Shown: in pieces, positions 1-4,886 of the stretch
Position numbering within the stretch: the first letter of the stretch is position 1
How the letters are laid out: every line of letters starts with the position of its first letter
Assembly (NCBI GenBank): GCA_002369515.1
Contig: DFFM01000042.1
Span: 1-6,834 of the forward strand
Source: Prevotella sp. UBA3776
Lineage (GTDB): Bacteria > Bacteroidota > Bacteroidia > Bacteroidales > Bacteroidaceae
Reading direction: 5' to 3'
Length of the DNA: 6,834 bases
Made by a program: the position numbers and the translations under genes
Notes under the pieces: generated by a model
What the model was told of the DNA's origin: nothing
The model's database searches: none
Seen by the model: only the letters and a program-made list of their open reading frames with translations

Positions 1-325
1 CATAGTTTAACCCGACCTCCAAAAATGACAAAAATGCAACAATCGCGTCAAGGCGTTTCGAGGAACCTGGCGTACTCCGATATAGCCCCAAGGTCTTTAG
101 GTCGAACAGCGGGCGGCAGACAAAGCTACACACTGTGCCGCTAATTGAGGCGCAAAATGCAGATGGACATCCTGCCACTTGCCCAAAACGGCAGATTTGA
201 ATGCTTGTTTTTTGGTGTTTTGATTATTTAACAATCTGGTAATGAGGATAATGCAATCTTTCTACCGCCCATGATTTGAAATCCGCATCAACGGGGAACA
301 GTTTCTTCAGACATAAGCACTAAAT
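1..325. other. gene-free stretch, possible decayed coding sequence
   Basis: No open frame with a start codon of useful length is present on either strand. The only protein-like stretch is a 31-codon open frame on the minus strand (319 down to 224) lacking an ATG and bounded upstream by a TAG. It reads, in part, DADFKSWAVERLHYPHYQ and ends at TAA. It could be the tail of a decayed gene or chance. No RNA gene, inverted repeat end or promoter was recognised here. Confidence 0.5.
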
Positions 326-616
326 CTATGATGACCTCTTGCTAAGGTAATACTTTACTGTTTCCGAAGCAAGGTTTTCGATTAATGCTTCCATGCTGTC
401 AAAACCAGCCGGAAGCGAAAAATTAACATACCAAGTCCCTGGATAATCCCACACTTTTGTGATGTAGTCATCCATCGTTCTTGCGTCAATGACATACTCA
501 GCTTCCGGTACTGTCTTTCTTGCGCGCTCCAGTGCCAAGTTATAGATTCCCTCAAGCTTTTCTTCAGCTATACGCAGATAACCCTCGTCGTAATTGTCCA
601 TAATGTTTCTCTCCAT
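326..616 (-). CDS. small acidic hypothetical protein
   Basis: A 96-residue protein that I do not recognise. The N-terminal third (residues 6-38) is rich in E, K, R and L and looks helical (YLRIAEEKLEGIYNLALERA). The centre contains VIDARTMDDYITKVWDYPGTWYVNFSLP, split here as VIDARTMDDYITKV and WDYPGTWYVNFSLP, and another helix follows (SMEALIENLASETVKYYL). There is no signal peptide, membrane helix or Cys/His motif, so a soluble cytoplasmic protein is likely. The start may be Met6 (position 601), because GGAGAG, a good ribosome binding site, lies 7 bases before that ATG and inside the longer reading. That would give 91 residues. Composition looks like a real protein, but no function can be assigned. 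The downstream 1-325 region is empty, so it appears monocistronic. Confidence 0.6.
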   Translation of the reverse strand: MERNIMDNYDEGYLRIAEEKLEGIYNLALERARKTVPEAEYVIDARTMDDYITKVWDYPGTWYVNFSLPAGFDSMEALIENLASETVKYYLSKRSS

Positions 617-658
617 CCAAAATTACGCAGCACTTTAGTTTAACATTCTTTATAAGTT

Positions 659-683
659 CCTGAGGAACAAAAAGTTGCTCAGG
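659..683 (-). repeat. leader hairpin, 10-bp arms with one mismatch
   Basis: CCTGAGGAAC (659-668) and GTTGCTCAGG (674-683) pair over 9 of 10 positions around a five-base A (plus strand) or T (minus strand) loop. The hairpin lies 43 bases upstream of the outer ATG of the small minus-strand gene, inside its probable leader. No T-run follows, so it is not an obvious terminator. It could shape the leader RNA or be a repeat-element end. A longer inverted pair, TTTGCCATG (686-694) and CATGGCAAA (753-761), lies just upstream. Confidence 0.5.
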
Positions 684-757
684 GTTTTGCCATGCCAGAT
701 CTTCCACTTATCTTAGTGCTGCAAAACAAAACAAGCAAAAAAACGTCGATGACATGG

Positions 758-765
758 CAAATATA
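758..765 (-). promoter_or_regulatory. Bacteroidota -7 box for the small hypothetical gene
   Basis: Read on the minus strand this is TATATTTG, an exact match to the TAnnTTTG -7 consensus of Bacteroidota housekeeping promoters. No clear TTTG -33 element lies 19-21 bases further upstream. It would start a transcript near 751 with a leader of about 135-150 bases containing the hairpin at 659-683. The box sits between the end of the thioesterase gene and the small gene, as expected for separate transcription. Confidence 0.4.
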
Positions 766-805
766 ATAATAAATCCGAGATAATCACTCCTTTGGGTGGG
801 GGCTC

Positions 806-1288
806 TCACTGCTCGTCCGATTCATTTTCGACGTCGCAATGCAGGAATCCCATTTCTTTGGCCTTCTCCTGATTCATCAGGAAATAGATGGCTTCGCCCT
901 GGTTGCACAGCTCGCCTTTCGAGTTTGTAATCTCGGCAGTGATATACACCAAATTCCGCACTTGTTTGGCCACTTTGGCCTTGATGGTCAATTCCGGTTC
1001 AGTTGTGGGAATGGCCTTCTTGAACTTGACGTTGAGCTGTGCGGTGTAACCGCTTGTCTGAAGTTTTCGGGTGACGACCCATCCGCAAACCTCGTCAATG
1101 AGCGTACTCAGGATCCCGCCGTGCATGGTGTTCACCCATCCCTGATAGTTCTTTTCGGGATGCCAGGTGCTCACGATGTATTCACCGTCCTCGTAGAACT
1201 CCATGTGAAGCCCCACTGGATTTTCTGGACAACAACCGAAGCAGTTGTATTCCGGGTGGTTGCGCCACGGATTGATGATCTTCTTCAT
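806..1288 (-). CDS. PaaI-family hotdog-fold thioesterase
   Basis: A 160-residue single-domain hotdog protein, a normal length for small PaaI-like acyl-CoA thioesterases. These cytoplasmic enzymes hydrolyse acyl-CoA thioesters; the substrate cannot be read from the sequence. Visible family marks are the N-terminal CFGCC-PENPVGLHMEF segment (residues 16-31), the active-site turn NTMHGGILSTLIDE with N53, H56-G57-G58 and D65-E66, the β-strand YTAQLNVKFKKAIP (81-94), and the closing GEAIYFL (131-137). The last 20 residues are a charged tail. Start choice follows the conserved N-terminus; no strong ribosome binding site precedes it, which is common in Bacteroidota. The gene stands alone, with repeats upstream and a promoter-bearing spacer downstream. 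A generic thioesterase role is well supported, a specific pathway is not. Confidence 0.9.
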   Translation of the reverse strand: MKKIINPWRNHPEYNCFGCCPENPVGLHMEFYEDGEYIVSTWHPEKNYQGWVNTMHGGILSTLIDEVCGWVVTRKLQTSGYTAQLNVKFKKAIPTTEPELTIKAKVAKQVRNLVYITAEITNSKGELCNQGEAIYFLMNQEKAKEMGFLHCDVENESDEQ

Positions 1289-1336
1289 GTTTTGCGTTCG
1301 TTATATTACCTTATTCAACTTTTGACTCTTGAAGTT

Positions 1337-1523
1337 AGCCCCCTCCGACTCCCCCTGGGGGGAGAGATTGTCTGTGCGTTGGGTCTATTGCTTTTCCCTT
1401 CGGCCAGCGACCGTTGGTTCACGCTGTCGCGCCTACCCGTAGCCTTTCGGCCAGCGACCTTTGGTTCCCGAGCAAGCTCGCCTACCCGTAGCCTTTCCCC
1501 CCTAGGGGGGACAAGAGGGGGGC
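1337..1523. repeat. bipartite palindromic element, copy I (split)
   Basis: Half A (1337-1372) begins AGCCCCCTCCGACT and contains the hairpin CTCCCCC-TG-GGGGGAG; its 36 bases are identical to half A of copy III (2823-2858). Half B (1494-1523) is TTTCCCCCCTAGGGGGG followed by ACAAGAGGGGGGC. The outer ends AGCCCCCTC and GAGGGGGGCT form a near-perfect terminal inverted pair, flanked by AGTTAG (1333-1338) and CTAACT (1529-1534). In the compact copies A and B span 78-79 bp; here they are about 120 bp apart because the 47-49 bp repeat lies between them. The unit occupies most of the spacer 1289-1654. Confidence 0.75.
1399..1494. repeat. two tandem copies of a 47-49 bp repeat
   Basis: Unit one (1399-1445, 47 bp) and unit two (1446-1494, 49 bp) both start TTCGGCCAGCGACC, share TTGGTTC, and end GCCTACCCGTAGCCT. 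They differ mainly in the centre: CACGCTGTCGC in one, CCGAGCAAGCTC in the other. The centre of unit two is a small dyad, CGAGC-AA-GCTCG. A further partial copy matching unit two over 22 bases (1465-1486) lies at the right window edge. The pair sits between halves A and B of the palindromic element, so it probably inserted there. Confidence 0.7.
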
Positions 1524-1614
1524 TCCCGCTAACTCCTGATAACTCCCGACATGCGAAAGTTGAAAACTATATTAATAATTGATACAAATGTACGCATAAT
1601 CAGGCGATAATTGT

Positions 1615-1622
1615 TATTTTTG
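1615..1622 (+). promoter_or_regulatory. -7 box for the flavoprotein remnant
   Basis: TATTTTTG matches TAnnTTTG and lies 32 bases before the ATG at 1655, giving a plausible leader of roughly 25 bases. A convincing TTTG -33 element was not found. The leader is A/T rich (ends TTATTACTAGAAC), without a clear Shine-Dalgarno sequence. Confidence 0.45.
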
Positions 1623-1654
1623 CCGTAAGATTTAAGTGTTTTTATTACTAGAAC

Positions 1655-2014
1655 ATGGACAGAAGAGATTTTATCAAGAAAACAGCGGTGGCAGCAGCTG
1701 CTACTGCATTGGCGAGCCCCACCATGGCCATGCTCGCAAAAGGAGAGTCGGCAGGGCTGGCAAAAGATGAAGGTGAATTGGTTCAGCAGGCGTCACGGCC
1801 TGACGGCCGGGCACCCAAGGTGTTGCTGATCAACGGAAGTCCCAGGCGCGACGGCAACACGTTCTGTTGCCTGGAGGAGATAGAGAAGCAGTTGCACAAG
1901 CACGGGCTGCTGACCAAGCTGGTCCAGATAGGCCCCAAGCCCGTCCGTATGTGCATCAACTGCGGTGCCTGCAAGCGCGACGAAAGGCATGTGTTCATGA
2001 ATTTCATCAGATGA
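1655..2014 (+). pseudogene. truncated Tat-signal NADPH-dependent FMN reductase
   Basis: The 119-residue reading begins with a twin-arginine signal (MDRRDFIKK, then an alanine-rich stretch to about residue 25) and continues into a flavodoxin-like fold: first β-strand KVLLINGS with the FMN phosphate loop GSPRRDGNT (61-69), helix EEIEKQLHKHG, second strand LLTKLVQIG, and the cysteine cluster C100-INC103-GAC106. Full members of this iron-sulfur-flavoprotein-like family carry roughly another 80-130 residues with the remaining strands and FMN contacts; here the frame goes from RHVF straight to MNFIR and stops. The ending resembles a genuine family C-terminus, which suggests an internal deletion, but this is from memory. 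A palindromic element starts 9 bases after the stop. Without half its fold the product is unlikely to bind FMN, so I call it a remnant although the frame is open. Confidence 0.7.
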
Positions 2015-2022
2015 GTTAGGAA

Positions 2023-2101
2023 AGCCCCCACCAAGCCTCCCCCCGTAGGGGAGGCTTCCAGCGCACTGGGCTTCCCCCTACAGGGGGGATAAGAGGGGGG
2101 C
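2023..2101. repeat. bipartite palindromic element, copy II
   Basis: Same orientation as copies I and III. Half A is a diverged version starting AGCCCCCACC and holding a perfect 10-bp hairpin, AAGCCTCCCC (2033-2042) with GGGGAGGCTT (2048-2057). Half B (2071-2101) is CTTCCCCCTACAGGGGGG followed by ATAAGAGGGGGGC. It fills the space between two convergent genes and could also end transcription from either side, although no T-run follows its stems. GAGTTAG (2013-2019) on the left and CTAACTC (2122-2128) on the right form an inverted pair around it. Confidence 0.75.
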
Positions 2102-2128
2102 CAATTCCCAACTCCCTACTCCTAACTC
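2101..2128. repeat. four-unit heptad array at the regulator stop codon
   Basis: CCAATTC, CCAACTC, CCTACTC and CTAACTC follow each other without gaps. On the minus strand they read GAGTTAG, GAGTAGG, GAGTTGG, GAATTGG. The last unit contains the TAG stop of the response regulator (2124-2122), so the final residue or two of that protein come from the array. Confidence 0.65.
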
Positions 2129-2766
2129 TCGAAGGGAGGATATACGATTTTCTCCTCCAATGCCCGCGAAACGAGCTGGGCGGTGTTTTTCACGTCGAGT
2201 TTGGCCAGCAGGCGCTTGCGGTACCAGTTGATGGTCTCGGTGCCGAGATGAAGGCGGCTGGCTATTGCGGGATTGGTGAGTCCCTGGCAGATGAGGCGCA
2301 GGATGAGCTGCTCGGTGTTGGTGAGTCGGGCGGAGCCCTGCGCGCTGCCGCGACTGAGTATTGCCTTCACTTCGGGGCTGACGTAGGGGTGGCCTTTCCA
2401 CACTTGCTCTATGGCCTCGACGAGCTGGCTCACGGGAGCGCTCTTGAGCACGTAGCCGTGTGTGCCGGCCTCGAGCATGCGCCTGACAACATGGTATTCG
2501 TCGTGGATGGTGACGGCCACGATGCGGACTTTGGGATAAGTTGCGGTTACCCATTTGCAGAAGTCCAGGCTGTCGCCGTCGGCTACTGAGACGTCGAGCA
2601 GCAAAACGTCGGGGCAGCGTTCGGCCAGCGCGCTTCGACACTGTTCGAGCGTGGTGAAACTGTGGCTGATGCGTACCGTCTCGCTGCGGTTGACAGCATC
2701 GGTCAGTCCCTCGTTGAACATCGCGTGGTCATCGACGATGTAGGTGTCTATTCGGTATTTGTTCAT
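2122..2766 (-). CDS. NarL/LuxR-type two-component response regulator
   Basis: A 214-residue regulator. The receiver domain (about 5-125) has the acidic pair D12-D13 (YIVDDH), the phospho-acceptor D58 (DVLLLDVS), T86 (AVTIHD) and K108 (GYVLKSA), so it should be phosphorylated normally. The C-terminal LuxR/GerE helix-turn-helix (about 146-208) shows LTNTEQLILRLICQGLTN, then AIASRLHLGTETINWYRKRL and LDVKNTAQLV. The usual recognition-helix VK/H pattern is INWYRKRL here. Its ATG overlaps the TGA of the kinase in ATGA, so the two are translationally coupled and the kinase is its obvious partner. It probably acts as a DNA-binding transcription factor; targets are unknown, but the dyads between kinase and OmpA gene are candidates. 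The C-terminus ends in a heptad repeat. Confidence 0.92.
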   Translation of the reverse strand: MNKYRIDTYIVDDHAMFNEGLTDAVNRSETVRISHSFTTLEQCRSALAERCPDVLLLDVSVADGDSLDFCKWVTATYPKVRIVAVTIHDEYHVVRRMLEAGTHGYVLKSAPVSQLVEAIEQVWKGHPYVSPEVKAILSRGSAQGSARLTNTEQLILRLICQGLTNPAIASRLHLGTETINWYRKRLLAKLDVKNTAQLVSRALEEKIVYPPFES

Positions 2767-4736
2767 AGTGGCAGCGTTACGTTGATTTCGGTACCGGCAT
2801 TGGCCGTGCCATCAGACGGGAGAGCCCCCTCCGACTCCCCCTGGGGGGAGAGATTGTCCGTGGAGTGGAACTTCCCCCCTTGGGGGGAATCAAGGGGGGC
2901 CGAGACGATGGTGAGGCGTCCGTTGAAGGGTGATATGCGCTCGCGGATGTTCTGCAGTCCCATGCCTTCGGCGCGATTGCCGACTGAGAATCCCCTACCG
3001 TCGTCGCTCACGGTGAGCGTCACCTCGTGTTCGTCCTGCATCAGCTGTATGTCTATCAGGGTGGCCTGGGCGTGCTTCAGCACATTGTTCACCAGTTCGA
3101 AGGCGCAGCGATAGAGCACCAGCTCGCGCTCTTTGTCCAGCCGGATGGCGCCCACTTTCTGGAAGCGCGCGCCTGGCACGGAGACGGCAAAGTCGTGCAG
3201 GGCCGAAACGAGTCCGCGTTGCAGCAGTTCGTCGGGCATGAGGTGGTGGGACACGCGGCGCAGTTCGGCAATGATGTCGTCGAGCAGCGAGGTGGCTTCA
3301 TCCATGGTGGAGTCTCCACGCTGTGCCACCTTCAGTCTCAGCAGCGAGAGCATGCCCCCCAGCGAGTCGTGCAGGTCGCGGGCCAGGATTTGGCGTTCGC
3401 TGGTTTCTGTTTCCAGAGCCACGCGGGCCGCCAGCAACGCTTTTTGCCTGCGGTGGGCCAACTGGCGATAGACCAGAAGGGCCACCAATGCCACCACCAT
3501 GGCCACAGTGGCCGCCAGCAACCAACGGAAGAGGCGCTGGCGCGCGGCCATCGCCACGATTTGCGCCTCTTTGGCGGACGTTTGGTAGAGCACTTCCATC
3601 TGCGACAGCCCGCTCTGATAATGGTCGGTGGCGTAGCGGCTCATCGTCTCCTGCATTTTGCGCACATAATGGCGGGCTTTCTGCTTCTGTCCCAACTCGG
3701 TGTAGATTTCGGCCAGCAGGCGGTAGCAGTTGGCGTCGGCGCTGGTGGCGAGCGAGTCGGGACGGACGCTGAGCAGTGCATAGCTGAGAGCCTTCGACCA
3801 CTGGCGCTCAGCCATGGCCAGTTGGCTGCAGGCGGCATAGACGTCGCTTCTGTTTTCAAAATCCAGGCTGTCGGCCTTTTCTTGGGCTTCGCGGGCGAAG
3901 TCCCTGGCCGCAGCAAGGTCGGTGTGGCCCTCCATGAGGTTGAGCCTCACCATGGCCGCCAGCACCACCGGGTAGTCGGCCGCCTCCTCGGCGCGGTGGG
4001 CGCGGTAGTAGGCCAGACACTTTTCGGCCACCCTCCGCGCCGCGGCATGGTCGCCTTTATCGACATAGAGACGAAGCAACCCCTTGCGGGCCAAGGCCAT
4101 CATCAGCGAGTCGCCGGAGGCTTGGCCTTTGCTGAGGGCCATTAGGTAGTTGCGTTCGGCCTCTTGGCTGTTGCCCATGGTGAAATAGAGTTCGCCAATG
4201 TTGTGGAAGAGCACGGTTTGGCTTTCCAGCCATCCATATTTCTCGAAGATGGGAAGCGCCAACTGATAGTAGTGGATGGCCAGATGGTGCTTGTCCTGCA
4301 CATTGTAGTCGTTGGCTATGGAGCCGAAGAGCGACGAGCGGGCATCGTCGATGTCCTTCTCGGTGTAGCGGCCGGAGCGGGCCATCGTATCGACCACCGC
4401 AAGCGCCTGCATGAAACAGTCGATGGCCGCCGTGTGCTCGTCGCGGCCATAATGAATCAGTCCGAAATGGCGCAGCACGTTCTGGCGCACATTCAACCCG
4501 CCGAGCTTGTAGCTCAGCGCCAAAGCCTTGCGGCCGTAATGGAGCGACTTCTGGCTGTCGAAGGGCAGCCAGCCGCGCATCAGCTCGTCGTAGGCCCTGA
4601 GCAGGTCTTTGCCCTTGGGCGGGTTGTTGCCCCTGAGTGCAGCCTCAAGGGAATCGATGCGGGCGTTGCGGTGGTCGTTGTAGCCTGCTGCCGACAGACA
4701 GACTAGCAGACAGATTGAAATGTACAAATATCTCAT
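2763..4736 (-). CDS. TPR-domain sensor histidine kinase (HisKA_3), with repeat insertion
   Basis: A 657-residue membrane sensor kinase. Order: signal peptide (1 to about 18, YISICLLVCLSAAG), a long periplasmic helical-repeat region with TPR-like units (about 60-370, e.g. HTAAIDCFMQALAVVD, HLAIHYYQLALPIFEKYG, SQEAERNYLMALSKG), a membrane helix (403-424), and a cytoplasmic HisKA_3 domain with H456 in ARDLHDSLGG. The HATPase domain follows with N-box ELVNN (547-551), DDGRGF (579-583 region) and GMGLQNIRER (591-600). It should autophosphorylate and pass phosphate to the downstream regulator. An open extension to 4838 exists, but the start at 4736 gives the signal peptide directly and lies next to a promoter box. 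Residues about 615-646 are an in-frame palindromic-element insertion before the final strand GTEINVTLPL. The sensed signal is unknown. Confidence 0.93.
   Translation of the reverse strand: MRYLYISICLLVCLSAAGYNDHRNARIDSLEAALRGNNPPKGKDLLRAYDELMRGWLPFDSQKSLHYGRKALALSYKLGGLNVRQNVLRHFGLIHYGRDEHTAAIDCFMQALAVVDTMARSGRYTEKDIDDARSSLFGSIANDYNVQDKHHLAIHYYQLALPIFEKYGWLESQTVLFHNIGELYFTMGNSQEAERNYLMALSKGQASGDSLMMALARKGLLRLYVDKGDHAAARRVAEKCLAYYRAHRAEEAADYPVVLAAMVRLNLMEGHTDLAAARDFAREAQEKADSLDFENRSDVYAACSQLAMAERQWSKALSYALLSVRPDSLATSADANCYRLLAEIYTELGQKQKARHYVRKMQETMSRYATDHYQSGLSQMEVLYQTSAKEAQIVAMAARQRLFRWLLAATVAMVVALVALLVYRQLAHRRQKALLAARVALETETSERQILARDLHDSLGGMLSLLRLKVAQRGDSTMDEATSLLDDIIAELRRVSHHLMPDELLQRGLVSALHDFAVSVPGARFQKVGAIRLDKERELVLYRCAFELVNNVLKHAQATLIDIQLMQDEHEVTLTVSDDGRGFSVGNRAEGMGLQNIRERISPFNGRLTIVSAPLDSPQGGKFHSTDNLSPQGESEGALPSDGTANAGTEINVTLPL
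2823..2900. repeat. bipartite palindromic element, copy III, inside the kinase gene
   Basis: Half A (2823-2858) is identical over 36 bases to half A of copy I. Half B (2871-2900) is CTTCCCCCCTTGGGGGG followed by AATCAAGGGGGGC. The T-C6-T2-G6 core is a perfect dyad, and the CCCCCCTT arm could instead pair with the second AAGGGGGG. GGCCG occurs at 2802-2806 and 2898-2902; the distance is 96 bp, a multiple of three, and might mark the insertion limits. The element lies antisense to the kinase gene and is fully open in the kinase frame. Confidence 0.8.
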
Positions 4737-4744
4737 AGCCACCG

Positions 4745-4752
4745 CAAAGATA
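4745..4752 (-). promoter_or_regulatory. -7 box of the kinase-regulator operon
   Basis: On the minus strand this reads TATCTTTG, an exact TAnnTTTG match, preceded by an A-tract (nine A, 4755-4763 region). Only eight bases (CGGTGGCT) separate it from the kinase ATG at 4736, so the transcript would have an extremely short leader. This supports the 4736 start over the upstream extension, which would place the promoter inside the coding region. Confidence 0.5.
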
Positions 4753-4772
4753 CATTTTTTTTTACATTTCCA

Positions 4773-4828
4773 CCACCCGAATGGGGGGCATTTGCGCCCT
4801 GTTGGACGATTTCCACCCATTTGGGTGG
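4773..4828. promoter_or_regulatory. paired dyads in the divergent spacer, possible operator
   Basis: Two similar dyads: CCACCC-GAAT-GGGGGG (4773-4788) and CCACCC-ATTT-GGGTGG (4813-4828). The second is a perfect inverted repeat and the first has one mismatch. Both are preceded by ATTT, so ATTTCCACC occurs at 4766-4774 and 4809-4817. Centres are 40 bp apart, near four helical turns. Lying between divergent promoters, they could be a dimeric regulator site, for instance for the neighbouring LuxR-type regulator. This is inference. Confidence 0.45.
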
Positions 4829-4850
4829 GAGAAAGCATCAGGAAAATGAC

Positions 4851-4858
4851 TATCTTTG
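4851..4858 (+). promoter_or_regulatory. -7 box of the OmpA-domain gene
   Basis: TATCTTTG is an exact TAnnTTTG match 28 bases before the ATG at 4887. The nearest TTTG (4820-4823) is 27 bases upstream, longer than the usual 19-21 spacing, so the -33 element is weak or replaced by an activator. The A/T-rich leader (TTTAAATATAACAATT) is typical of well-expressed Bacteroidota genes. Confidence 0.55.
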
Positions 4859-4886
4859 AAGCCTAACCTTTTTAAATATAACAATT

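Noticed and set aside
1337..1523. Complete insertion sequence
   Set aside because: There is no transposase frame; the unit is too short and consists only of palindromes and tandem repeats.
839..1582. 247-codon plus-strand open frame
   Set aside because: It is antisense to the thioesterase gene and runs on into the repeat spacer; its composition follows those sequences and matches no family I know.
1585..1592. Minus-strand TACATTTG as thioesterase promoter
   Set aside because: It matches the -7 consensus but would give a leader of about 290 bases through both repeats and has no -33 element; support is too weak to list.
2823..2900. Frameshift or assembly error in the kinase
   Set aside because: The frame is open on both sides, expected domain sequence resumes, the length is a multiple of three, and the extra DNA matches two other copies in the window.
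3027..4145. 372-codon plus-strand open frame opposite the kinase
   Set aside because: The minus strand encodes clear TPR, HisKA_3 and HATPase motifs here; the long antisense frame is a result of high G+C at third codon positions.
4737..4838. 34-residue N-terminal extension of the kinase
   Set aside because: It would cover the promoter box and one dyad, precede a good signal peptide, and has unlikely composition (GNRPTGRKCPPFGWWKCKKK).
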